A stretch of 64,000 nt of DNA from Sclerotinia nivalis (Eukaryota > Ascomycota > Leotiomycetes > Helotiales > Sclerotiniaceae), in the NCBI GenBank assembly GCA_029531795.1, contig JAPEIS010000001.1:4960001-5024000 (forward strand), in the 5' to 3' direction. Positions 37,693 through 49,338 of this stretch are shown piece by piece. A model generated the notes under the pieces. It was not told where the DNA came from, searched no databases, and saw only the letters and a list, made by a program, of their open reading frames with translations. The translations under genes and the position numbers were made by a program. The first letter of the stretch is position 1; each line of letters begins with the position of its first letter.

Positions 37693-39032
37693 ATGTTCGA
37701 GAAAAGAAGCAACATCAACACAGTTTCTTCTTTCCTATTTGGTTTATATTCTAAACCTACCACTCGTCTCACCCTCCAATTCCAATCGAGGCTAATAACT
37801 TCCTCCCATCCACCTCAATATCCATCCCACAAACTCCTCCCTCTCTCTCGACCCCAGAACACCACATCAGACCCCTTCAAACCCATATCCCGCACTCAAT
37901 TCCACACCAAAATGACCCCTTCAAATTCCTCCAACTCAAACGCCGACTCAACCACCAATGCCAAAAGCGCTGCTCTTTCCCAAGGCCACAAAGACTCCGA
38001 TATCCACGGCGAGCACAACGATTGGAAATTCCGCGTCCCGTATAAAGTACATGAGAATGACGAAGGATTCAAAGCTCTATATGAGGGCAGTTGTCATTGT
38101 GGGAGGGTGAAGTATCAATTGAGTAGGGAGAGGCCTTTGAGTGCGAAGTTTTGTCATTGTACTACCTGTCAGGTTTTGCATGGTGAGTTTACTTTTTGTA
38201 TTTCTTGGCTTTGGTTGAGAGGGGGGAGGTGAAAGGGAAGAGGAAGGGATTGAAAGGGATGTTAATTTGAGTGTTTGGGTAGGAGCACCGTTTCAATGGG
38301 CGGCGATTTTTCATAAGGAGGATATCAATTTCACACATGGACATCATGATTTAGGTTGGTACGTATTATAATGTTTCCTCTCCCTTGCATTGATTTCCTA
38401 TTCTATAACCACCCCTCTTTACCAACTACCATATCCATCCAAGCCAACCTATTTTCCCAAACCATTCATTGCCCGAACCCAACCCAACCCAACCACTTCT
38501 AACCCCAAACCCACCCAGGTACGAATCCGAAGAAAAAACCACCCGTCACAAGCTTCCCTGCAAAGTAAGCTGTTCATACTGTCGCACGCCCATCATGGAC
38601 GAAGGGCGAAACATGATCCTTTTATTTCCAAGCTTGATAAAATTTAAGAGTAAGGAAGAGAAGGAGAGGTTTAATCCTGAGTATGTTCTTTCCTTCCTCT
38701 TCTTTTTCTTTTTCCTTTTCCTTTTCCTTTTCCTTTTCCTCATCCATTGGATTCTATTTCTCCCTTTCTCCGTTGACTAGATATGATGAGATGAATGAGA
38801 TGAATTGCTAATGTGTTGAAACTTTGATTACAGATGCCACATGTTTTATTCAAAGCGCTTGGTAGATCTCCCGGATGGGTTACCTAAGTGGACGGGCCTC
38901 AATGATCAAAGTGATTTGATTGAGGATAGTCCACCGGAAGCTATACAGAAGAGAAAGAGGGAGAAGGAAGAAGAGGAAAACGAGGCAAAGGAGGGAGATG
39001 GGCATGATGACAAGAAAGAGAGGAAAGAATAG
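37693..39032 (+). CDS. GFA-domain (glutathione-dependent formaldehyde-activating-like) zinc protein
   Basis: Exons 37693-38182, 38283-38358, 38519-38680 and 38834-39032; 308 aa, or 235 aa from ATG 37912 (MTPSNSSNSNAD). The GFA/CENP-V zinc fold is clear: GSCHCGRVKYQL (Cys-x-Cys), KFCHCTTCQVLHG, APFQWAAIFHKEDINF and PCKVSCSYCRTPIMDEGRNM, then the closing CHMFYSKRLVDLPDGLPKW. A Lys/Glu-rich tail ends KKERKE. The family name comes from a bacterial enzyme; most fungal members have no proven activity, so substrate is unknown. The 73 residues before MTPS are Ser/Arg/Thr-rich with few acidic residues and could be a mitochondrial presequence, or could be translated only from an unused upstream ATG. 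Intron 3 carries a (TTTTCC)n tract at about 38707-38742. Confidence 0.88.
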
Positions 39033-39433
39033 ATGTTTTGAGGATTGGTAGTTCCGCTCTTGATATGGGTGGTGGATATAAACATTTTAAATTTCTCATT
39101 ATTAATTTTCTTCTGGTACATGCTGCTTGCATGCACTGAACTAGGATCAATATTTCTCTCTTGGTCAGCATCACCAAGATATCCGTCTCAAATACACACC
39201 AGTACCCCGACCGTTGGGCCAAAACACGCCCCTTTCCAATTTCTGTTTGCATTTTTCCATTGTTTCACCCCCGCCCTAACACCGCACTCCAAAATCAATA
39301 TGCAGGTTCCCATTCTATCATTACCCCGTAGCGCGATTTATGACCATCTCGAAGGTACAATTGTATGCGCCGAGTACTTTGCGATTCAATCACAAAGCAT
39401 TATCAATACATCATCCTCGGCAGTCTTCAGTGT
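39033..39433. other. Short convergent intergenic gap
   Basis: 3' ends of the GFA gene and the zinc-cluster gene meet here. No gene is seen. Confidence 0.65.
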
Positions 39434-41670
39434 TCACACATCTGCTTCCACACCATTCTTGATTAATAAACCATCCAACCTCAGTAATCCCAAGCTCATG
39501 AGTCCATTTCCAGCGCTGCCGCTGCCAACACGCATGGCCCACCTCCAACGAGTCACCAATTCGTTGATCTCTGCCGATTCGCTTTCATTTTCGGATGTAA
39601 TGAGGAGTTGCATGAGAAATGATGATGCTATTGCGAAGTTTGCACGAGACCCTGAATTATATTAGAGACAATGAAGGGATGGAGGTTATCAGAACTTACA
39701 GGAATGCCAAAAGGCATCCAAAGCTCCTCTGCCCAGATTTTCTACAAATTCGACGACTTCTTTGGCACATTCCCTAGCACCGGCTCGGACAGCTAGACGG
39801 CTACCCATTGTTGCGTCTCCATCTACACTTGTCAAATTTTCCAGGGGTCGGAGGAGAGCCCGGAATAATGTCATGGTTGCAATGATGTAGGCTAGTGAAA
39901 GTGATGGATTTCCGCTTAATTGAGCTACACCACGTGAATCGAGATGCTCATGTTGTCTTAGAGACATAGAAGGAGGTAAAGAATCGTTCCAAGCCTTGAG
40001 GCGTGAGCGAAGCGGTCTTGCTAGTTCGAGTGACAATGAGAGATCCTTAGATGTACGTTTTGTTGCCCTCAGTGTATAGTATGAATCAACGATGTCGCTG
40101 AGTATGGTGGTCAGCTCGGTCAGCAGCCGGAAGTGTTCTGAATCCGGTTCTGAATCCGTCATGGGTTGATTAGGGTCGGGAGTAGATGCTTCAAGGTCGT
40201 TGTCCTCAAGTGGGAGGACGTCAAAATCATCAGCGTGAATATGACTGGGCATACCGGCATTCAAAGATGCCCATTTGTCCATGATGAAAACCCCGTACCA
40301 TAGTCTTTTCCGCAAATTCATTTCCCATACTGGTATACTACTCCAGCCACTGCATTCCTTCATCAGACCCAGAGTTTGAGCAAGACTCACTGTCCAACCC
40401 ACAAGGCTCGTCTTCCAAGGTGTATCTGTCGTGTATCGATTTGTGGGAGCTCTCTGTAGCAGTAAGAGACATGCTTGTACCGTTGACAGCCGTGGGGCAT
40501 GGAGTTCCTGTTGAACGAAGAGCCAGGAAAGGCGAAATAATTCATGGATTGACGGTGGTGAATGTACAAGAGTCGTGGAGAGAATATCATCATACAGAAT
40601 GAATGGTAGGGCGGTAGCGTACATTGCTGATAACAAGGAAAATGGAAATGTATGCACAATCGTAGGTGAGAGTACACCTGGCGATTGGAAGGATTGGCTT
40701 TTAGATAAAATAGGAAAATAGGGGTATACAAATCGGAAGAAAAGGCCTATAAGACGAAGCGCTTCCTGATCTGTGAACATGCCCCTCAAATCTGCTTCTG
40801 CTCTGGAGAGAACATCATCATTTACCCTTGGCTCCCCCTTCTGGGAAAAGCTATCATCTGCCAGCATGAAGACCACAGGCGGCTCCTCTCTCTGGTTTGA
40901 AAAGTCATTGTGCGTCGAGGAGTTCTTGATTCGCCGGTATGTTAACTTCGATATCGTGCATTCGTCATTTTCATTATAGCGGTAATGGCGCAGCAAGTAT
41001 GGATTTGATTCACCCGATTCCCCAACAAATCTTGCAGATCTTGAATGCTGGGAGTTGAGGGGCCTTATTCGCGTGCTTTGCATCATGTCCAAATAAGGGT
41101 CCAAATTATATATAGGCGAGCCATCTTGGACGAGAATGTGTTGGTCCGGAGACGAAGTTGATTCAGTCAAGACATCGTGTCCAGTCAAACTTTGAAAGTT
41201 GTGCTCGCTATATTGTGCGATAAAGTTGGGACTAAGTTGGGCAGCGGAGCAATATTGTTGCAATGGAGCAGTAGCTCCACGGACGCCAAAGTCAGCGAAT
41301 CTCCCTCAAGGAACACCATTGTTTTCATTGTGTAATGTTGTAACATACGAGTAGATGTTGTAGATCCACTACTTTGGTCACCATTGCTTGCCGCAATATT
41401 TGGCCTCCTCTTCTTCTTTGGCCGATCTACAAATGTGCAACTTCTTCCATGGGATGTACACAATTGACAAGGCGGGGCGGAAGATATCGAGCATCTTACT
41501 TGACGGGCTCGGCAGAAATCACAAGGTCGATACTTGCGCGACTTGTAGGACCTTGGTCCTAGTTGTATAGGATGATCGTTCAGTTGTTGTTGAGGTAACT
41601 GTAACTCAAGTCCATCTCCGTTGAAGTAATCATTTGAAGTAATTGAAGTTTGGAAATTATGAGGGTCCAT
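39434..41670 (-). CDS. Zn2Cys6 transcription factor with fungal-specific TF domain, 714 aa
   Basis: Exons on the minus strand: 41670-41349, 41304-39700 and 39651-39434, joined by GTATGT..TTGAG and GTAAGT..TTCAG introns that keep frame. The zinc cluster is CDFCRARQVRC (Cys50, 53, 60), then CQLCTSHGRSC (Cys68, 71, 78), spacing 2-6-7-2-6, followed by basic PKKKRRP. The fungal_trans homology region follows in the middle (FFRFVYPYFPILSKSQSF; LRKRLWYGVFIMDKWASLNA; PSHIHADDFDVLPL). The last exon adds about 72 residues (SRANFAIASSFLMQLLITSE to NGVEADV) that are missed without the second splice. Such proteins are nuclear, sequence-specific regulators. No adjacent pathway gene points to a target, so its regulon is unknown. 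Confidence 0.93.
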
Positions 41671-43840
41671 CGAATGAAGGGGGGAAGCTGGAGGACAATC
41701 TATTGGTGGTACTATAGTTCTAGCGAGCTAGGATTTCTTATCGCTCTGATTGATAAATTGATAAACAAAGTAACGACCTGTTGAAACATAAAATTGACCG
41801 ACCGATTCATTCCCCGCGCGGCCAGACGGTATTCTCTTTCCTTATATATATATATAACCAATGTATTTTGAGATATTCATTAGAATTTAAGTTATGGACA
41901 ATCTAACTGGAATTACATTTGTTTGTATCCCAATTGTTCTAGACGTTGGTAACGTTAGATGGCGTTGTATCCCATGTTCCAGAATATTTCCCATCCTGTC
42001 TGTCCATTTACCATGTTCCCACGGAGGTCATCCGAAAACACGGCCAAACATGTCCAAAAGGAGTTGCCCGTGTTATCATCATGCAGTCAATGCAGTCAGT
42101 GCAGTCAAATACCTCCTTGTGCTTACAATGCTGGATATATCTTCCCTAGTCGATTCGGACTTTACACCCGGAATCGTGAAAATTATCGGATAAAAGTGTC
42201 AGTTCGGCGAGGACGTGGAATTGCCCGAGGAGCTCCTGGTTACAATAACTTAAATACTCAAATATATGGCATGTCCTTAGCTGCTTCTAAGCTTTTATGA
42301 CGCGATCAGATTTCCATTTCTTTCTTTTCATCGCAAGTCTCTGTAATCACCGAAGATTTGGAATTCCTGTCATTGCCTATCAAGTGTTATCGGCTCATCG
42401 ACACCAAATATGATTATACTTCTTATCAATCTGAATGGAATTCATGCCATGGTGTCTTTTGCTCCTCGCTCGTTATATACACATGTGTCTCATTGTACGG
42501 TGAAGTTGCAGTTTCACCATTCAACTCGTTCGGTTTCGGCAATAGAGTGTCGTCTCGATGAGTACCGCCAAAGTCTAGGCTAGCCATGTTGTCTCTACGT
42601 GTTTAGTTTCTGCGCGAAGTACTCCGATAGATATCTTTTAGTTCATGCATTTGGCGAACGAGTGTCCGTTTCTGTAAGATTGTGGCCGGGATGGTAGAAG
42701 CGTTTTCTCCCGCACGCATGTCAAACAGACCATTGGGACAAGTCCCGCATCTAGAGATGCGGTAGAGGTTTGCACCTGGACCCAAACTAGCTGGACTCAA
42801 TTAAGATTATGGCTTGGACAAACTCCGATATGTGAACGTATTTAAAGTTTTCATCTTCGACAATGGAATGATCTTTCAAATTTGGTTAGAAGGCATGAAG
42901 ACGCTGGCGGGGAGAAAATGGGCTAGTTTCTATAGCTCTGACATTTTTATGTAGCATATATAGAAGGACTATATGAAACTAGTAATTGGAGACGGGTTTC
43001 ATAAGTAGCACAATATTCCGCCTTCAAATGGCTTCAAGTGCTTCGAACATATGGCAGGTCTTGAACGTCAGAGACCATAAAACTACCGTCGGATAAGGTA
43101 TAAGGATTCAAATATCAAAATCATATGCCCGGGGAAAAGGTTTGTGAATGGATCTCTTCATTGGAAATGGGAGAACCAAACTGTTAAATGCCAAAAGGGC
43201 TGGCAATTGAGCTGAAATTCGTTCGCCCAGAATGGACGAGGCAATCCATAACAGTTTGAGTTGCTGCTAGCTTTATGATGAAAGGATCTGGAGGATGAAT
43301 GGCTTTCCGATTGCGAAAAGGAGGCGTCGTGCCTCTGGCTACTATGCCAAAATCTTTTTATGCTTGCCTTTGAGTCGAACGCTCGTGGCTGTGTAGTTCT
43401 TTCTTTTCAGCGCTTGTAATAGTCGATCACTATATTTACCTGTCTCGTCGTCATCTCTCAACTTTCAACCAACGTCTCCTCAACGTTTCAAAACATTAAT
43501 ACAAATTCGAATCAGAGCACCCCAGGTTTTCTTATCTGCCTGCATAAGTTATGGGGAATTTCCAAACAAGGTATTCTTGGCCGTCGGGCAAGAAGCTTGG
43601 CGTGAAGGTGGTCTCGTATGATACACGAGTCGTATCGTGGGGAAGTAGCTCAATGACCCCCGTATTCAAATGTTTTGATATCATAACATATGTGTAATGG
43701 AAACCAGCGTTAATCTAAATGCGGGTTGAGGATCCAGGTTTTTAATTATTTGGAATCTTTCTGCTTTGGGCAAATTATGTGTGAGTGCTCAGTGCTCGTT
43801 GTTTGGTTGTTGCTAGGGTGTGGGATTCATGGCTAAATGG

Positions 43841-43847
43841 TATATAG
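43841..43847 (+). promoter_or_regulatory. TATA box of the 5S rRNA gene
   Basis: TATATAG at -30 to -24 relative to the 5S start. Neurospora 5S genes are known to need a TATA box near -29 in addition to internal elements; the spacing here matches. Confidence 0.6.
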
Positions 43848-43870
43848 CTGCAAGTAAACCACTTTCTGTC

Positions 43871-43989
43871 ACATACGACCATAGACTGAGGAATATAGGG
43901 CATCCCGTCCGCTCTGCCATACTCAAGCCTCAGATCGGTAGATTAGTAGTTGGGTGGGTGACCACCAGCGAATCCCTACTGTTGTATGT
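43871..43989 (+). rRNA. 5S ribosomal RNA
   Basis: 119 nt beginning ACATACGACCATAG and ending GTTGTATGT, whose ends pair (ACATAC with GTATGT, helix I). Diagnostic conserved blocks are present: CCCGTCCGCTC, the AAGCC turn, TTAGTAGTTGGGTGGGTGAC and CACCAGCGAATCCC, which also serve as internal TFIIIA/TFIIIC contact region. Helix II is a perfect pair CTGAGG/CCTCAG. Five T residues (43989-43993) follow as a polymerase III terminator. It stands alone in a gene-poor region, as expected for the dispersed 5S genes of Pezizomycotina. Confidence 0.96.
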
Positions 43990-43993
43990 TTTT
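43989..43993 (+). terminator. Polymerase III T-run terminator of 5S gene
   Basis: TTTTT starting at the last base of the 5S RNA, followed by CTTTT. Confidence 0.8.
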
Positions 43994-45832
43994 CTTTTGC
44001 CAATTTTGCTATCAATTTTGGTGTTGTGTTGGAAAAACAGTATGAAGGAGGAAGATCGTGGGCTGGGTGGGCGATACCTCCTCTTCAAATGTCTGTTGCT
44101 TCAACCTTGGTGAGTTTGTAGGCCTAGCCTCCAAGAAGTATTAACTGAAAACAGTGCAACGATTTTACGTTTCATCTGTCGAGGTGGTAAAGTAAATTAG
44201 TAATCAAGGAATGGTTAATATGCTTAAACGATTGAAGGATATGCAACGATTGTGATACTGGTGCAGGAAAGGAGAGATTCTGGTTTAGCCCGAACTTGCA
44301 ACTGAAACTGAGTGACCTGACTAAGATGTTCCTGGAGATGTGGTTATAACGAAAAATGGGTGGATGAGGAGAATGGTGGGGACAAATTGTAGTTCAAGTG
44401 AAAGAAGCAGCAAATCCATCGTCTACGTGAAAACTTGTTATTGCTGCCATATCCAGACTACGCTAGCACGTCAATGGCGAAAGGTGTCGAAGTATCGTGG
44501 GTTGAACTCCAAGCAATCCCCTCAGCGATCTTCAGAACCCTCAAGCGTCCTATGTAGGTCGTCAAACTAGACAGTGGCCTAGGATGTATTTGAAGTTACC
44601 TGACTCTCTCCTATTCTATTCCAATATATGAGATAGAGAGATGCAGAAACTTATAGCCCTATCACCTTTCTTTCCTTAAGATACTCAAATGAAGAGAGTA
44701 TTATTTCAATCTATACGTCTCTGTTATACCATCAGCAATACTCCTACTACCTATCTATACCATTTACTTCCATTATTTCTCAACATCAACACAATATCCA
44801 AACCAGATTCCCCCTCTTTCCCTTCTTGATGGCTACCCCTCAATGGGAAAATACCCCGCTCTAACTAAATCCCATCCAATAATCCAATATTCATCACCCA
44901 ACCCTCCATTCCACCCCAACATCACAATACTTTTCTCTTCAAGCTAGCCCATATCCCTATAACCCACTAGAACAACCTAACAATCCCTCACAACATAACA
45001 TAATCCTCTAGGAGATTAGGACGGACACGATACTCGAATCTCGATCATGAAATTACATCCTCCTATTGACTCTCCGGTACGAAACCAATTTTCGATACTC
45101 AATTTTCAATTTTCAATCGTATCTTCTTACCATTCTTACTATCTCCATCTCCACTTCAACCTGATAATATAGTCATAATCTATAATCTATCCCACCTCAA
45201 TGAAAAAAAAAATAAGAGCTTCCCTTTTCTTTCCTCGCATTTTCCGCCCCCGGTGCACAGCTTTACTCTTCTTTCATTCGCCTCACTCTGTTACCCTCAC
45301 CCTATCCCTCTCCCCGCCGCCTTCACCAAAAGTCCAGATGTCAATTCCCTATCTCACTTATTATCCAAATCAGCCTCTACTTGTAAAAGAGTACAAGTAC
45401 GTATGCGAGCTGTGGATACAATATTATGCATGTAAATGTACGAGCGTAGGGCAAACAATACCATTAAGTCAAAAAGAAAACATAGGGCTGAAAGATGGGA
45501 AGAGCAGGTATAATGGCTAGACCAATATCAACACATCCTACATACACATAGCAATACACATCCTCATTTTAAAAACATCTCGTTTCAACTCAATTGTATC
45601 AGTCCGCATGCGCAGACCCTACATCATTTCTCTACCACACCCAAAGCTGTCTATTAATTGCATTGCATTTGCATCGCGTCGCATACCAGGTCATAATCAT
45701 ATCCTCTATCTCTGGTTCATTATAAGATCTAGAGTGTATCCGTCCCATTCATTGCAGAAAACCCAGAAGATGCCAGATAAATGTGTTTGCATTCGTGCCA
45801 GGTATATCGAGTATGCTCCATTCCAAAACGCC

Positions 45833-46995
45833 TTAATGCTTAGCGGTGACCGTCTCACCTGTCAATTTCTCGACATAAGCTTTCGCCCTGTTGGTTTTGT
45901 CTTAGTATATGTTTTTACGCGTATATTTAAGGGGTCAGAGGCAAGAGCAAGAGAAAGAAACTTACATATCACCCATAGCAACCATACAAATAGTTTGCCA
46001 AATGCCCAAACCAATTCTAGGAACAACGCCACGGTACAGACCCGAAATCCCATTCTGACCGTAAATATACTTGAAAGTGTTGCCGACTGTCATCTTAGCC
46101 GGACGGTTAGGATCCACCGTCTTACTCTGCATCTCGACACGAATAACCTCAATAGGTTGATTCCAAGCGCTCAACCCACCACCCAATCCACTCGCCAAAA
46201 TCTTCTCCCAAGCATTCAACTTTCCATTCTCGGCTTTCCCAGTCACCTTTCGAATGCCACTTTCCGCCAATCGACTCAATCCAAAACGACTACCCCAATT
46301 TGTCATTTGTCGAATGGCCACGGCATTGACACCTTTGTTGATTCCCTTAATACCTTCTTTGCGGTAAATGTTCATGAAGGTGGTCATGGTGCCGTCGGGC
46401 TTGACACCGGCTTTCGCCAAGTTGGTCTTGGTGATTTCGACTGTTTTCATGCAGGTGCAAAATCCCATGGTAGCGTAAGCTTGAGCGACACCACCAGTCA
46501 CACCTCCGGTGATACCGGCGGTGAATTCACCAGCGCCGAAAGAGCGGGCGTACCATTCGGCTTCGGAGGCGACGAAGAGGAGGACAGCACCTTTGGTGGA
46601 GGCTTCGATCCAGGCCCATGGAATGAGTCCTTGGTAGACTATGGTGGGGTTATTGTCAGCTGTAATTCTCGCAGATTGGAGGTGGGAAGAAAAATGCTTG
46701 GATCAAATTATTTCCGCGGCATAAACGTGAAAGGTATCAAAGAGAAACAAACAAGAAGGGAAAACATACATCCAAAAACACCACCTCTACCCCAAATTCT
46801 ACCCAGCGCGCCGGCGAAAGAATCTCCTCTATTGGCAGCCATAGTAGTCTTCGTAACCTCCAATGGCTGGCCCAAGGTCGTAACCTCGAAGAGATTCAAA
46901 CCAGCACCCAAGAGCAAGTTCGAGAACTTGACAGGTTTCTTCTCTGGGATGGCTGGCTTGCCGACAATGGGCATGTTGGCTGTGACGGCGGACAT
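45833..46995 (-). CDS. YHM2: Mitochondrial citrate/2-oxoglutarate carrier Yhm2
   Basis: Exons on the minus strand: 46995-46770, 46638-45966 and 45887-45833; 317 aa. Start [20 protein letters not shown]. It follows the Yhm2 signature along its length: [40 protein letters not shown], the non-canonical second-repeat motif [34 protein letters not shown], and ends [20 protein letters not shown]. Carrier motifs PLEVTK and PIEVIR are in repeats 1 and 3. The protein sits in the inner membrane and exchanges citrate for 2-oxoglutarate, feeding cytosolic NADPH and acetyl-CoA; it was first found through mtDNA maintenance. The 18-codon last exon supplies the conserved TGET..AKH end. A 465-codon open frame antisense to it is a shadow. 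The next gene on the same strand is citrate synthase. Confidence 0.96.
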
Positions 46996-49338
46996 GATAA
47001 GGTAGATATTGTTTTGATTGGGGCCCTGACCAAGGGAATAGGTTGCTTCTTCGCGGTGAAAGGGTGGTGAGTTAGAGGGTTGTTGGAGAGGAAGAGGAGG
47101 GAAAGATTGATGGTTGTTGGAAATGTAAATAAGAGGGAGGGAAGAGGTTATAGGTTATGTGTTTAGATCTACTACTCGTAGGGAAAATGAGAAGCTAGTG
47201 AAAGACCAGGTGGACCCTATTTTTTGACCGGTGCCGGCATGTGGCCTCTGATAAGATAGATACAGGGTGTCGGAATTGTTGATATTGCAATACTGAAACT
47301 TTCTTTTTTTGGTGAATATGAGAAGAAATTGAGTGAAGGAAAATTTCTATAAAAATTCTATTGAAAGAAAACTCTATCATCTATTGTTTACATGGTGCTA
47401 TTTTGATTCAAAAGCTACCATTTTCTATTCTAAAAAACCAATGAATCAGGGTAATATAAGCTGGAATTATTGAACTTCACTCTCAAGTTCTCAACTCGGG
47501 CCCCCGAGCCTCTCCGCCGCCTTGCAACCTTATTTGGGTACACCACCAAGACAACTATTCGGGCACTAGAAGAAAAGAATGGAACAACCTTGAAAGCCTC
47601 GGCCATTTGTTGAGAAGCTCAAGCTCAACGAATTGCATGTGTTGTTGGATCATCATTACCTTATTATAGACTTGATAGTATTTACTCTGTATGTATTTGG
47701 GGAACTCCGGTTCGAATTTATTATTAGGTACTTTATTTGTAGTTAGTTCTTCAACTCCGTATAATGAGATCGGGATTGGAGGAAATATATCGGGATTGGA
47801 AGAAGAAAGTGATCTCTGTTTTTGTCTTGATGTGATTGCTGGCATATGCATTACATAGATAGGTACCACCGAGTAGGTACCTACTGTACCTATTAGTTTT
47901 GGTCAAGTTTGACCAGACCTTTCATTAGTATTAGCGTATCACGTTGCCAGAAATATATGCATTCCTGGAGGTTTAACCCTAACTTTGTTTGATTCCGGCA
48001 TTTATGGATTGATATGAGAATGTTGATGATCTAGGTATTTATGGTCAAAAGTTAGATCTCATTCATCCCTTGTACGAATTAATGTGAGTTGATCTTCCGT
48101 TATATCCTAAATGCTCGAGTATATCTCTCCTATAGTCGAAATACCTTCCAACAACCCTTGTTGCGACTGCAAGACCACCTTCATCTATGGGAGACCCATA
48201 ACACTCTTCAAGAGTCAAGACAAAGTTTGCTTATTCGGATGTCTCTTTCTAAGCGCCGCCAAGGTACCTCTGTTAGTTATTCCAATATATTTAGGTTTTA
48301 GAACCTCCAAGTTGCTTCACAATCGCTCCGAATACCAGTCGATGCTGTTTCCCTTTTGGACATCTAAGGCTATCTTTTTCTATTTTGAGGGATGAATAGA
48401 TCATCGTCCTCCAAAAATAAAGTCAAGAGCCTTTCACAGTGCATCTTCTTGGCTGCGTTAGTCCCCTCCCTATCTCCATATATGTCCCACTGAAAATAAT
48501 TTCATCCTCGACTTTGCCTGATACCTTCCCTCCTATGAACCAATCTCTTGCTTGGATCATCAAATATTCCATACTGCTATCAGTTTTCTGAAATCGATTC
48601 TCAAATCCATCGCCCACAGATTCCTATCTCAGAATCCTCAACCTTTTCTATAATGATTTCCGAACCATGATACCCTCTGGCCTACATATCCTAACAGCAA
48701 AAGATTTTCAAACCCATTTAGCTATTCAAAATGCTGTTCCATCGCCGATTTCAGGTTGAGCTTTTGAGGCCCCCAGTCATAAGTAAAGTTAAATGGGTAA
48801 TTATTTGAGACAAGTTGATTTTGAACAACTAAGTTGATGTCGACATGTAAATCGAGGTGTGTGGTTGGAATGGGCGGGATCTTTGGACTGTTTAAATGTT
48901 TAAGCTGGGGCTGGAGTTTGGGAGAGTTTGGATGTCGTAGGAACTTTGGACGATTGAAGTTTGAAGTAATCGGATGTCTAAATCAGGTTGTATGTATGAG
49001 AGGGTTAAAATACCCAGGATTTGATCAAGACATGATACACTACATCTCTAAATTAAATCGGCTGTCAGCGAATAACACATAACGTAACCAGTTGATAGCG
49101 GAGTTCATTTATTGAGTAAAAGCAAAGTGATGAATGTACACAGGATCATGAGGATAAGTAAAAGTGCGTAGTCCTGCTCTAGGGCACCTTCAACGCAGCT
49201 TCTTGAAAAAACGATTCTACAATTTTACAATGGTTGGTTCTATCCAGTCTACGCCTCTCATCTCCTTTTGGTCATTAATTCAGGGCGCCCGTGTTATACC
49301 ACTAATTTTACCTCCCTTCCATTCTTTTAATATCCTTT
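46996..49338. other. Intergenic between YHM2 and citrate synthase
   Basis: 2.3 kb containing the YHM2 promoter (right of 46995) and the 3' flank of citrate synthase. Only short frames; no gene is supported. Confidence 0.6.

Larger units (their letters stand above)
41671..45832. other. 4.2-kb gene-poor region holding a 5S rRNA gene
   Basis: Apart from the 5S gene at 43.9 kb I find no supported gene. It includes a triple TGCAGTCA iteration (about 42090-42110) and, near YHM2, C/T-rich DNA (44700-45320). Open frames are short and unconvincing. Confidence 0.6.

Noticed and set aside
39045..39665. 206-codon plus-strand frame
   Set aside because: It overlaps, antisense, the last exon of the zinc-cluster gene (39434-39651), whose splice and frame are better supported.
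45608..47005. 465-codon open frame on the plus strand
   Set aside because: It is antisense to YHM2 across exons and introns, has no family resemblance, and arises from the codon use of a highly expressed gene.
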